A stretch of DNA of 64,000 nt from Mesobacillus jeotgali. Its GTDB lineage: Bacteria; Bacillota; Bacilli; Bacillales; Cytobacillaceae. The notes below the pieces were generated by a model. That model ran no database searches and had not been told where the DNA came from. It worked only from the letters and a program-made list of their open reading frames with translations. The stretch spans positions 744,001 through 808,000 of the forward strand of contig NZ_FVZC01000009.1 of the NCBI RefSeq assembly GCF_900166585.1, written 5' to 3'. Shown here one piece after another: positions 33,338-43,100 of the stretch (position 1 is the stretch's first letter; each line of letters begins with the position of its first letter). The position numbers and the translations under genes were made by a program.

Positions 33338-34429
33338 ATGAACGTAAAAGCAAGAGCAGAACTTGAAGGGATCACTCCATATGCCCTCGGCCAGGCCATT
33401 GAGGAAATCAAGGAACAGTATCGGATCAAGACTGTAAGGAAGTTATCTGATAACGAAAACGTTTATGGTACTTCTCCGAAAGTACATGAAGCCATCATGC
33501 AAGCATCTGCAAACTTGGCTTTTTATCCAGATGGAATGACTTCAGGACTCGTTGAAAAACTTTCCGCACATTATGGGTTGTCTCCTCAACACTTTCTTGT
33601 CTCGAATGGATCAGAGGAAATCATCCGTCTGCTTACGAGAGCGTATATCAATAAAAATGATGAAGCCGTTATGGCGGAAGTGACATTCCCTCGCTACAAA
33701 ACCAATGTGCTCATAGAAGGCGGAAAAGCTGTCAGTGTACCGATGATCGAGGGACGGCATGACCTTAAGGGGATGCAGGATGTCATTACAGAAAAAACCA
33801 AACTCGTATTTGTCTGCAATCCAAACAATCCTACGGGAACGATTGTAGGCAAACAAGAATTGCTTTCCTTTATTGAAGATGTACCTTCAAATGTCCTGAT
33901 TATCATCGATGAAGCCTATTTTGAATACACAGATTCTGAGGACTATCTGGATACAATGCCATTGCTCACACAATATGAAAACCTCGTTATCCTCAGGACC
34001 TTCTCGAAAATATATGGTCTTGCGAGCTTGCGGGTAGGCTACGGCATTATGCATCAAGACGTAGCAAAGGAACTTCACAAAGTCAGGGATGTGTTCAATG
34101 TTAACCAGCTTGCCCAGGCTGCAGCTATGGCAGCGATAGAAGATCAGGAATTCGTTAAAAACTGTGCTGAGAAAAATAGTGCAGAAAGAGAATTCCTCCG
34201 TGAAAAGTTAAAAGAGTTAGAGATTGAAAGTTTCCCTTCACAATCCAATTTCCTGTTCGCATATACGAAAATGCCTGTCATCCAGATACTGAAGGAAAAT
34301 GGTGTGCTTGTCCGGCAAATGCAGGTTCCTGACTATAAAGAAGCATTCCGGATTACCCTCGGTACCAGGGAGGATCATGAATTCATCCTCCAAATTGTAG
34401 GCCAGCTTTTCCATGAAAGGGCGGTGTAA
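33338..34429 (+). CDS. HisC-like aromatic aminotransferase
   Basis: A 363-residue fold-type I PLP aminotransferase of the histidinol-phosphate/aromatic group. SNGSEEIIRLL binds the cofactor phosphate, NPNNPTGT and DEAYFEY are present, and the Schiff-base lysine lies in LRTFSKIYGLASLRVGY (about residue 229). Between hppD and fumarylacetoacetase it most likely transaminates tyrosine to 4-hydroxyphenylpyruvate. The ATG at 33338 is favoured over 33332 because GGGGG directly abuts the latter. Confidence 0.85.
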   Translation: MNVKARAELEGITPYALGQAIEEIKEQYRIKTVRKLSDNENVYGTSPKVHEAIMQASANLAFYPDGMTSGLVEKLSAHYGLSPQHFLVSNGSEEIIRLLTRAYINKNDEAVMAEVTFPRYKTNVLIEGGKAVSVPMIEGRHDLKGMQDVITEKTKLVFVCNPNNPTGTIVGKQELLSFIEDVPSNVLIIIDEAYFEYTDSEDYLDTMPLLTQYENLVILRTFSKIYGLASLRVGYGIMHQDVAKELHKVRDVFNVNQLAQAAAMAAIEDQEFVKNCAEKNSAEREFLREKLKELEIESFPSQSNFLFAYTKMPVIQILKENGVLVRQMQVPDYKEAFRITLGTREDHEFILQIVGQLFHERAV

Positions 34430-34432
34430 GCC

Positions 34433-35044
34433 TTGGAAATTAAAACAGACAGTCTTGAATGGAGAGACGCATATAAGCTTTTACAGGGCTCTGTGCTGCC
34501 TCGCCCGATTGCATTCGTTTCCAGTCAGGATGAGAGCGGAAACACAAACCTGGCACCCTTCAGTTTTTTTACAGTAATCAGTGCAAATCCTATGATGGTT
34601 TGTTTTTCCCCAATGAGGCGAGGGACTGATGGCGCGAAGAAGGATACATTGAACAATATAGAGGCGACAAAGCAGTTTGTCATCAATATTGTAAGTGAGG
34701 AATTCGTCCGGCAAATGAATGATTGTGCAACAGAATTCTCTTCTGATATAGATGAGTTTGAAGCATCAGGGCTGACCAAGGCTGTCAGTGCGGCTGTCAA
34801 ACCGCCAAGGGTTATGGAATCCAAGGTTCATCTTGAGTGTGAACTGGATCAGGTCCTCCATTTCGGGCAGGACGAAGCGGGTGCTGGAAGCCTTGTGATC
34901 GGGAAAGTCGTCCATGTGCATGTCGATGATGATTTGTATGAAAATGGCCGGATCAATTCGGAAAAATTGAATCCAGTTGGCAGACTGGCGGGTGCAACCT
35001 ATACACTGCCGCTTTCCAAAACCTTTGAGCTGCAAAGGAATTAG
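34433..35044 (+). CDS. Flavin reductase-like FMN-binding protein
   Basis: A 203-residue split-barrel flavin-binding protein with the family pattern GSVLPRPIAFVSSQDESG and LAPFSFFTVISANPMMVCFSP (about residues 19-60). Relatives supply reduced flavin or carry out flavin-linked reactions. No flavin-dependent step is known in the homogentisate pathway, so its job here is unclear. The start is TTG at 34433, three bases after the aminotransferase stop, implying translational coupling. Confidence 0.8.
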   Translation: MEIKTDSLEWRDAYKLLQGSVLPRPIAFVSSQDESGNTNLAPFSFFTVISANPMMVCFSPMRRGTDGAKKDTLNNIEATKQFVINIVSEEFVRQMNDCATEFSSDIDEFEASGLTKAVSAAVKPPRVMESKVHLECELDQVLHFGQDEAGAGSLVIGKVVHVHVDDDLYENGRINSEKLNPVGRLAGATYTLPLSKTFELQRN

Positions 35045-35052
35045 GTGATGAC

Positions 35053-35976
35053 ATGAAATTCATAACGTTTTTGAAAAAAGATGGTTCAATCCGTGCAGGC
35101 TGGATTAATTCAAGAAATGAAGCCGTTGATATGTATGAAGCGTCGAAGGGAATGTTGCCGGATAATATGCTGGCATTCCTTGAGGACCATGAAAAATATA
35201 TGGAATATATTAAACTGAATCAAGCTTCTTTAGATTCTGATAATGGAGCCTATTCACTTGCTGAGATCAGCTTAAGGGCACCGGTGCCGAATCCGAAGAG
35301 CGTCCGCGATTTTTACGCATTCGAGCAGCATGTAAAAACGGCCAGGGAGAACCGGGGACTTGAGATGATTCCTGAATGGTACGAAATACCGGTGTTCTAT
35401 TTCACTAATCACCTTGCCATCAAAGGGCCTGAAGATGAAATCAAACGGCCGCAAGCATGCGAGTGGCTTGATTATGAGCTCGAAATTGCCTGTGTAATCG
35501 GTAAGGAAGGCAGCAATATTGAAGCAGAGAATGCCGAACAGTATATTTTTGGCTTTTTTATCATGAATGACTGGAGCGCACGCGACCTCCAGAGGAAGGA
35601 AATGAAGGTGGGACTTGGACCGGCAAAAGGGAAGGACTTTGCTACATCATTCGGTCCATACTTAGTCACGAAGGATGAATTGGATTCCCGTAAAGCAGGA
35701 AATGGGTACGATCTGCACATGACTGCAAGAGTGAACGGCAGAGAATTGTCCCGGGGAAATATGAAGGATCTGTATTATTCCTTCGGTCAAATGATTGAGC
35801 GTGCTTCCGCTGGAACAACACTTTATCCAGGTGAGGTGATCGGTTCAGGCACAGTGGGAACAGGCTGTATTCTTGAACTGGGCACGGAGGTCCACCGCTG
35901 GCTTGGACCGGGTGACGAAGTTGAACTTGAGATTGAAGGGCTTGGAGTCCTGAAAAATAAGATTATCGAAGAATAG
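35053..35976 (+). CDS. Fumarylacetoacetate hydrolase
   Basis: A 307-residue FAH-family enzyme that cleaves fumarylacetoacetate to fumarate and acetoacetate. The metal-binding and catalytic segments EWLDYELEIACVIGKEG (about residues 136-152) and FIMNDWSARDLQRKEMKVGLGPAKGKDF (about 170-197) are present. GSGTVGTGCILELG is near the C terminus. The ATG at 35053 has GGTGATG. It sits in the homogentisate operon; whether maleylacetoacetate isomerase exists elsewhere is not seen here. Confidence 0.9.
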   Translation: MKFITFLKKDGSIRAGWINSRNEAVDMYEASKGMLPDNMLAFLEDHEKYMEYIKLNQASLDSDNGAYSLAEISLRAPVPNPKSVRDFYAFEQHVKTARENRGLEMIPEWYEIPVFYFTNHLAIKGPEDEIKRPQACEWLDYELEIACVIGKEGSNIEAENAEQYIFGFFIMNDWSARDLQRKEMKVGLGPAKGKDFATSFGPYLVTKDELDSRKAGNGYDLHMTARVNGRELSRGNMKDLYYSFGQMIERASAGTTLYPGEVIGSGTVGTGCILELGTEVHRWLGPGDEVELEIEGLGVLKNKIIEE

Positions 35977-35991
35977 AAAGAAGGTGTATTC

Positions 35992-37149
35992 ATGTACTAC
36001 CGTCAAATGGGAGAAATCCCGAAAAAACGCCATACGATGTTTAAAAAGGAAGATGGTTCGCTCTTCCGTGAGCAGGTAATGGGAACGAAGGGGTTTTCTG
36101 GAACCCAGTCCATCCTTTATCACCACCATATGCCGACAGAAGTGGTTAAAAGTGAATTGATCGGAAGCTATTTGCCTGAATATGAAGAGCAGGGGTCATT
36201 GAACCACCGGCATTTTCTTACCGACCAGATTACGAAGACCGGCGATGCTTTAAGTGGAAGGGAATATATCTTAGGTAATGACGACTTGCTGATCGGATTT
36301 GCAAATATTTCTCAACCAATGAAGCACTTTTACCGCAATGGTGACGGAGATGAGATGTTCTTTTTTCATCATGGTTCCGGCAAAGTGCAGACCATGTTCG
36401 GCACATTGACATACCGTCCAGGTGATTATGTCGTCATTCCAATCGGGACGATGTACCGTGTTGTACCTGATGATTCAGAGATGACCAAAGCACTGATTGT
36501 TGAATCGTTCAGCCAGATTACTACACCTCGCCGTTATCGCAACGAATACGGCCAGCTTTTGGAGCATAGCCCATTCTGTGAACGTGATATTCGCGGGCCG
36601 GAGACACTGGAATCCTTCGCAGAAAAAGGGGAGCATGAAGTGATCACCAAGACACGCGGCTATCTGCACCGCCACGTGTTGAACCACCACCCGCTTGATG
36701 TAGTTGGCTGGGATGGCTATCTGTATCCATGGGCATTCAACATCGAGGATTTTGAACCAATCACTGGCCGGATCCACCAGCCGCCGCCAGTTCACCAGAC
36801 ATTCGAGGGGCACAATTATGTTGTCTGTTCATTTGTGCCAAGGCTTTACGATTATCATCCAGAGGCGATTCCAGCGCCATACTACCACAGCAACGTCAAT
36901 AGTGATGAGCTGCTCTATTATGTAGAAGGCAACTTCATGAGCCGCAAGGGAATCAAGGAAGGTTCCATCACCCTCCACCCAAGCGGTATCCCGCACGGGC
37001 CGCATCCTGGCAAGACTGAAGCAAGCATCGGCAAGAAAGAAACACTTGAGCTTGCTGTCATGATTGATACATTCAGACCGCTGAAAACGGTCAAGAAGGC
37101 AAAGGATATTGAAGACGACCAGTATATGTATACCTGGATCGAGAAATAG
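35992..37149 (+). CDS. hmgA: Homogentisate 1,2-dioxygenase
   Basis: A 385-residue cupin-type iron dioxygenase opening the ring of homogentisate. The metal region YHSNVNSDELLYYVEGNF (about residues 301-318) and HPSGIPHGPHPG (about 332-343) supply the His and Glu ligands. It is shorter than proteobacterial and eukaryotic enzymes (about 430-445), as usual for this Gram-positive type. It is the last gene of the operon; the ATG at 35992 follows AGAAGGTG. Confidence 0.92.
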   Translation: MYYRQMGEIPKKRHTMFKKEDGSLFREQVMGTKGFSGTQSILYHHHMPTEVVKSELIGSYLPEYEEQGSLNHRHFLTDQITKTGDALSGREYILGNDDLLIGFANISQPMKHFYRNGDGDEMFFFHHGSGKVQTMFGTLTYRPGDYVVIPIGTMYRVVPDDSEMTKALIVESFSQITTPRRYRNEYGQLLEHSPFCERDIRGPETLESFAEKGEHEVITKTRGYLHRHVLNHHPLDVVGWDGYLYPWAFNIEDFEPITGRIHQPPPVHQTFEGHNYVVCSFVPRLYDYHPEAIPAPYYHSNVNSDELLYYVEGNFMSRKGIKEGSITLHPSGIPHGPHPGKTEASIGKKETLELAVMIDTFRPLKTVKKAKDIEDDQYMYTWIEK

Positions 37150-37155
37150 GAAGAG

Positions 37156-37198
37156 TTGGCCTATTCACTAAATGGTGGATTGGCTTTTTTCTTTTTTT
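37156..37198 (+). terminator. Weak terminator after homogentisate dioxygenase
   Basis: GCC-AT-CAC and GTG-AT-GGC pair with single mismatches around TAAATG, followed by T-rich DNA. Confidence 0.45.
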
Positions 37199-37239
37199 GG
37201 GCAAAAGCTTCTGGAAAAAAGCCTCGTTTATTTCCATGT

Positions 37240-37360
37240 CGCCAATAAAAACAGATTTTCGCTAATAAAAATTAATTATCGCCAATAAAAATTTTTTTTC
37301 GCCAATAAAATTGTGAACTCCGCCATTAAAATGAAATTTTCGCCAATAACGGATTTCCAT
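37240..37360 (+). repeat. Six tandem ~20-bp units with core CGCCAATAAAA
   Basis: Cores start at 37240, 37260, 37280, 37300, 37321 and 37341, each followed by about 9 variable bases. There is no ribosome-binding site or long frame. This is the same kind of short intergenic tandem as at 7561-7644, but a different sequence. Confidence 0.75.
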
Positions 37361-37467
37361 CTCCTTAATGGGTATACAAAGTATGAGATATTCCACTCCA
37401 GGACGAAATAATCGGAAATACAATGGGCAATACTAACAAAATCGATTACGGTTTAGGAGGTTATAAA

Positions 37468-39126
37468 TTGACTTTATCAATATTTGCCCTGGGAGGCATC
37501 AATGAAATAGGCAAAAATATGTATGTTGTTCAATATGAGGACGATATTTTTGTGATTGATTGCGGCGGGAAGTTCCCTGATGAGAGTTTGCTCGGAATTG
37601 ATTTGATTATCCCGGAAATGACTTATCTTGAGGAAAACAGAGAAAAAATACGCGGATTGATTGTGACCCATGGCCATGAGGATCATATTGGCGGTGTCCC
37701 TTATTTTTTCAAAAAACTGAAGGCTCCAGTATATGCCACTGACTTCACACTTGGGTTGATAGAATTAAAACTCGGTGAGCATAAGCTTTTAAGAGGAACT
37801 GAATTGAAAAAAATCAACTCAGATTCAGAATTGGATTTTGGCAAGGTCAAGGTTTCATTTTTCAAAGTGAGCCACAGCATCCCGGATTGTCTGGGAATAG
37901 TTTTCCACACTCCAGAGGGGAATATTGTTCATACAGGGGATTTTAAATTCGACCTGACTCCCGCTAATGATGAACAATCAGAAATCCACAAAATGGCGAG
38001 AATCGGGACAGAAGGTGTTCTGGCCTTGCTTTCTGAAAGTACGAATGCTGAACGGACTGGGCTTACGCCATCGGAGCGAATGGTCGCAGGTCATTTGGAA
38101 GAGGCATTTATGAAGGCAGAAGGAAAGATTTTTGTATCTACTTTTGCCTCGAACGTAAACCGTGTCCAGCAGGTAGTAGAAGCGGCAATCAAGACAGAAA
38201 GGAAGCTGGCTTTACTTGGCAGGAGCATGGTCAATGTTGTGGATGTTGCGATTGAAAGAGGATACCTGAATGTTCCAGAGGGTATGCTGATCGAACCTCA
38301 TGTAGTCGATCAGTTGGATCCTGACAAGGTTGCCATATTATGTACTGGCAGCCAGGGAGAACCGATGGCAGCATTAGCCCGTCTTGCTACTGGCAATTAT
38401 CGGGATGTCAGCATTTATCCAGGTGATACAGTCATTATGGCAGCTTCACCAATACCAGGGAATGAAAAAGATGTATCAAAAATCATAGATAACCTTTTCA
38501 AGCTTGGAGCCAATGTTATTTACGGCTCAGGCAGCACAACCGGTATGCATGTTTCCGGCCATGGCTACCAGGAAGATCTCAAGCTGATGCTTACACTAAT
38601 GAAGCCAAAATACTTTATCCCGATTCACGGTGAATACCGGATGCTCCACCATCATCGATTGCTTGCAGAATCGGTTGGTGTGGAAAAAGGCCATACGTTC
38701 ATTATTAAAAATGGTGATATCGTTGATATAGACCATGGAGAAGCCAGGCAGACCCGGAATATACCAGCAGGAGACACATATGTAGACGGGATCAGTGTCG
38801 GGGATGTCGGTGAAATCGTATTAAGAGACCGAAAGCAGCTTTCCGAGGATGGAATGCTTGTAATTGTCCTGACTTTGAGCAAGTCTGAACGAAAAATTAT
38901 CTCAGGCCCAGATACGATTTCCCGCGGATTCGTATTTGTGAAAAATTCAGAGGATCTGATGCGTGATGTTAATAATCTGGTAACAAAAACCGTAACAGAA
39001 TTGCAGGAAGACAATGTACACAGATGGAATGTCATCAAGCAGGCCATAAAGAAAGCAGTTGGCCAGCATATCTTCCAGCAGACAAGACGAAAGCCGATGA
39101 TCCTGCCCATCATCATTGAAATCTAA
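37468..39126 (+). CDS. Ribonuclease J family protein
   Basis: A 552-residue metallo-beta-lactamase/beta-CASP nuclease with the intact metal motif THGHEDHIGG (about residues 67-76), HTGDFKFD, SESTNAERTG, the beta-CASP segment STFASNVNRVQQV, and IPIHGEYRML. The C-terminal domain ends in ILPIIIEI. RNase J degrades or matures RNA from the 5' end. B. subtilis has J1 and J2 elsewhere, so this is likely an additional paralogue. The start is TTG at 37468, five bases after TTAGGAGG; an upstream ATG (37423) has no such site. Confidence 0.9.
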   Translation: MTLSIFALGGINEIGKNMYVVQYEDDIFVIDCGGKFPDESLLGIDLIIPEMTYLEENREKIRGLIVTHGHEDHIGGVPYFFKKLKAPVYATDFTLGLIELKLGEHKLLRGTELKKINSDSELDFGKVKVSFFKVSHSIPDCLGIVFHTPEGNIVHTGDFKFDLTPANDEQSEIHKMARIGTEGVLALLSESTNAERTGLTPSERMVAGHLEEAFMKAEGKIFVSTFASNVNRVQQVVEAAIKTERKLALLGRSMVNVVDVAIERGYLNVPEGMLIEPHVVDQLDPDKVAILCTGSQGEPMAALARLATGNYRDVSIYPGDTVIMAASPIPGNEKDVSKIIDNLFKLGANVIYGSGSTTGMHVSGHGYQEDLKLMLTLMKPKYFIPIHGEYRMLHHHRLLAESVGVEKGHTFIIKNGDIVDIDHGEARQTRNIPAGDTYVDGISVGDVGEIVLRDRKQLSEDGMLVIVLTLSKSERKIISGPDTISRGFVFVKNSEDLMRDVNNLVTKTVTELQEDNVHRWNVIKQAIKKAVGQHIFQQTRRKPMILPIIIEI

Positions 39127-39155
39127 CCAGATACTTAAAAGTATCTGGTTTTTCT
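39125..39155 (+). terminator. Intrinsic terminator after the RNase J gene
   Basis: AACCAGATACTT pairs with AAGTATCTGGTT and is followed by TTTT. Confidence 0.88.
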
Positions 39156-39158
39156 ACA

Positions 39159-39186
39159 TTGACATAACACTAAAAGGTGTTATAAT
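39159..39186 (+). promoter_or_regulatory. Promoter with ArsR-type operator
   Basis: TTGACA (39159-39164), 16 bp, TATAAT (39181-39186). A perfect inverted repeat ATAACAC/GTGTTAT with a 6-bp centre (39164-39183) occupies the spacer. A further GGTGTTGT half-site lies downstream (about 39206). The ArsR-family gene of this operon is the natural candidate regulator. Confidence 0.7.
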
Positions 39187-39233
39187 TTTAAAAGTGACAC
39201 AATAGGGTGTTGTAAATTCACTGGAGGTCAAAT

Positions 39234-39647
39234 ATGAATATGCAGACTGAAATTCGCAAAACAATTATTTTAAATGCACCGATTGAAAAAGTATGGAAAG
39301 CAGTCGCGACGTCAGAAGGGATTGCTGCCTGGTGGATGCCTAACACCTTCGAAGCTGAACTTGGCAGAGAGTTCATTCTTCACGCAGGACCTTTTGGAGA
39401 TTCCCCCTGCAAGGTGACAGAATTAGACCCGCCGAATCGTCTTGGATTTGATTGGGGGAAAGACTGGCATTTGGTATTTGAATTGAGGGAGATTGACAGC
39501 AAGACAGAGTTCACCTTGATCCATTCCGGCTGGGATCCGGATAAAGTTACTGAATTTGGGCAGCCTCATACCATTGTCCAGGGTATCATGGATCAAGGAT
39601 GGGATAAAATCGTCAACGAAGCACTCCCTTCCTATATCGAGGGCTGA
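39234..39647 (+). CDS. SRPBCC / AHSA1-domain protein
   Basis: A 137-residue helix-grip protein of the activator-of-Hsp90-ATPase-like group (KTIILNAPIEKVWKAVATSEGIAAWWMPN at the start; VFELREI... and FTLIHSGW in the core). Such proteins have a hydrophobic ligand cavity; no catalytic role can be assigned. It is paired with an ArsR-type regulator one base downstream, a common arrangement. The ATG at 39234 follows TGGAGGTC. Confidence 0.85.
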   Translation: MNMQTEIRKTIILNAPIEKVWKAVATSEGIAAWWMPNTFEAELGREFILHAGPFGDSPCKVTELDPPNRLGFDWGKDWHLVFELREIDSKTEFTLIHSGWDPDKVTEFGQPHTIVQGIMDQGWDKIVNEALPSYIEG

Positions 39648-39648
39648 C

Positions 39649-39975
39649 ATGCCGGCTTCACAGGCAAACCATGATGTGTTCCATGCAGTTTCGGATCCGA
39701 CTCGCCGTAAAATCCTTAAGATGCTTGCGGATAAAGAAATGCCGATTGCTTCCATAACAGAAGAATTTCCTATAACCAGGACAGCAGTCAATAAGCACTT
39801 ATTCGTGTTATCAGAAGCAGGACTGGTTACGAGCAGAAAAATTGGACGTGAATCACGTTATGCATTACAGCCTGAACCGCTTCGTGAATTGCAGGAATGG
39901 CTCTCCTTTTTTGAAATCTACTGGGATAACAAATTATCGGCACTTAAAAGTTTTGTAGAATCGGATGAAGAATAG
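39649..39975 (+). CDS. ArsR-family transcriptional regulator
   Basis: A 108-residue winged-helix repressor (HAVSDPTRRKILKMLADKEMPIASI, then TRTAVNKHLFVLSEAGLVTSRKIGRESRYAL as recognition helix and wing). No cysteine metal motif is visible, so it probably belongs to the non-metal branch that accompanies SRPBCC proteins. The ATG at 39649 is just after the upstream stop, with GAGGG before it. Confidence 0.88.
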   Translation: MPASQANHDVFHAVSDPTRRKILKMLADKEMPIASITEEFPITRTAVNKHLFVLSEAGLVTSRKIGRESRYALQPEPLRELQEWLSFFEIYWDNKLSALKSFVESDEE

Positions 39976-40086
39976 GAGCTTGAAAAATAGAGAAATACAT
40001 TTTTAATGGATGAGGCAATTCAAGGCCAATATAATGCCACTACTCTTTCAGCACCGACAGTCCATGATTTGATAAAATTGATACCT

Positions 40087-40114
40087 AAAAGCATGGTTTT
40101 CTCCATGCTTTTTT
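40087..40114 (+). terminator. Intrinsic terminator before the SNF2 gene
   Basis: AAAAGCATGG pairs with CCATGCTTTT around TTTTCT, followed by T's. The 100 bases between the ArsR stop and this hairpin show nothing else. Confidence 0.85.
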
Positions 40115-40196
40115 ACATTCCTGCTTAACAAATGAAGTGATAAAGTCTACACTAGAAATTATTAATTAAAGCATCCAGCAGGAGGGGGAGCAGACC

Positions 40197-43100
40197 ATGG
40201 ACAACAAATTAAGTCACAAAACGATCAAGGATTTATGCGGAACTGTTTCCTTCAAGCGCGGGGATGCATTTTATCGAGCGGATAAAGTGAAATTCACTGA
40301 GTACAATCCTGATCGTGTAAAAGCAATTGTGACAGGGGCAGATGATTTCCATGTCACTGTCCTAAAAACCGGGGACGGGCGTTTCCAGACTGAATGCAAC
40401 TGTCCAAAGCTTGCATCTGTCAAACATGAGTGCCAGCATGTGGCCGCTGTGCTGCTGGCCATTCTCGATGAGCAAAAGCGGGGAGAGTCAGGTTTATCAA
40501 GGAATATTGACCAACCGAAGAAAGAGCTTGCAGAAGGAGTGCTGGCTATTTTTAATGAAGACCCCCGCAGAACTAGTGGGCATCAGAGGCACTTTGAAAC
40601 GAGAAAGATATTGAATGCTCAGTTCAGCCTCAAGCCGGTCACAAATAATCAGGAAATGCTCCTTGGTCTTTCAATAAGTATTGGTCCTGTCAGGGTACAT
40701 AATATTTCTGTCTTTTTGCAAAGTGTAGCCGATCGCAATTCAGCAACACTTTCTAATTTATTCGTGTTTGATCCAAAACTTCATTGTTTTAAAACTGAGA
40801 CCGATGAAGTAATCAAGCTCCTGACTCTAATCATTCAGGATACAGGATTAGTCATCGATAAAGATAAATGCGATTCTATATTGATCATTCCTCCATCTTT
40901 TTGGCAGAAAATCTTGCCACTGTTAAAAAAGGTGCCCGATGTAAAGCTGGAAGTAGGCGGAAACCTGGCCGATTTTTCTTTATCAAAAGAAATGCTTCCT
41001 CTAAATTTCAATTTTGAAAAAGGCACTGGTAAAGATTATTCCTTAAAGATTAATGGGATTAATAGGTTGACTGTCCTGAACAAATATAATCTGGTCATTT
41101 CAAATGCAGAATTGGTCGAGCTAAGTCCTGAGGATTCGAGCAGGTTATTTGAGTTGAAAAACATGCTTGCAAGGTCGAAGACAGACAGCATCCCGATTTT
41201 ACAGGAGCAAATGGGATTCTTTGTGGAAAAAGTCGTTCCCGGTCTTCGCCGTATTGGTAAGGTGCAAATTAATGGAGATATCGCCAAGCAATTTTTGACA
41301 GACCCTCTCGTGGCAAGGCTTTATCTTGACCGTGTCAATAATCGTTTGCTGGCAGGGCTGGAATTCCAGTATGGCAACATTATATTTAATCCACTGGAAC
41401 ATAGGGAACCACAAGTAAATACTTTATTGATCCGGGATATGGAAAAAGAAGTGCAAATCATTGAAATGCTGGATGACAGTTCATTCGCAAAAACAGATGG
41501 CGGCTATCTTTTACATAATGAAGAGCTTGAGTATGAATTTCTTTATCATGTCCTGCCAAAGTTACAAAAAATCAGCCAGATTTATGCTACTACAGCTGTC
41601 AGGAATAGGATTTTCAGGGAGCCTGCCAGGCCGCAAATCCGTGTGAAAGTAAAAAAAGAACGGACAAACTGGCTTGAATTCAAGTTTGAAATGGATGGAA
41701 TACCGGAAAAGCAAATCCGGGATGTCCTTGAAGCTCTGGAGGAGAAAAGGAAGTATTTCCGTCTGCGAAATGGGGCACTTATGTCACTCGAAACACGGGA
41801 ATGGGAAGAAATCCAGCGGTTCCTGAATGCTGGGCCAATTCAAGCTGAGGACCTGGAAAAAGGCTTGAATATGCCAGTTGTCCGGGGAATGCAGATGGTC
41901 GACTCATTCGAGGGTCAATCTGTCTTTATAGAAGAAGAATCCTTTAGGGAATTTTTGGAGGAAATGACCAGTCCAGATAAAACCAAATTCGGTATTCCTG
42001 AAAAACTGAAGCCAATTTTGCGAGATTATCAGAAACAGGGCTATCAATGGCTGAAAACATTAGCGAACTATGGATTTGGCGGCATTCTGGCTGATGATAT
42101 GGGGCTGGGAAAAACGCTGCAAAGCATCACCTATATTGCTTCTGAACTCGAAGATGGAAGGGAGAGGAACCTTCCATTCCTGATTGTATGTCCATCATCC
42201 CTCGTTTACAACTGGCTGGGAGAATTCCTGAAATTCACCCCGGAAATAGAAGCGGTGATCATTGACGGCAACAGGTCCGAACGAACAAGGCTGTTAACCG
42301 ATATGACGGGTATAGATGTGGTGATTACATCGTACATGCTTCTGAGAAGAGATATCCATTTATACGAAAAAAACAATTTTCACACTGTCTTTTTTGATGA
42401 AGCACAGGCTTTCAAAAATCCGCTGACACAAACTGCAAAGGCTGTCATGAATATCAGAGCCGAGCACCATTTTGCGTTAACCGGAACTCCAATAGAAAAC
42501 TCAGCAGAAGAATTATGGTCGATCTTCAGGGTTGTTTTCCCGGAACTATTTCAGGGGTTGAAGGAGTATAGCCAGCTGACAAGCAAAGCAATAGCGCGCA
42601 GGATCCAGCCTTTTTTGCTGAGACGGATGAAAGAGGAAGTCCTTGGAGAGCTGCCGGAAAAAATCGAATCGATTGATACGGTAGAGCTGCTGCCTGAACA
42701 GAAAAAACTATATGCCGCTTATTTGGCTAAGCTCCGGCATCAAACATTGAAGCAGCTTGATAAAGATACAATCAGGAAAAATCGGATTAAAATTCTTGCC
42801 GGATTGACAAGACTCAGGCAAATATGCTGCCACCCGGCCCTGTTTGTTGACGGATATGATGGTACATCGGCTAAGTTTGAAGAATTGAAGAAGATCGTTG
42901 ATGAATCAAGATATGCCGGGAGGAGAGTGCTTATTTTTTCGCAGTTCACAAAAATGCTCAGCCTGATCGGCAGGGAGTTAGCCTGCAAAGGCATACCATA
43001 TTTTTATCTGGACGGACAAACGCCATCCGAAGATCGGGTGCAAACTTGCGAAAAATTCAATTCTGGAGAACGCGACTTTTTCCTTATTTCATTAAAAGCT

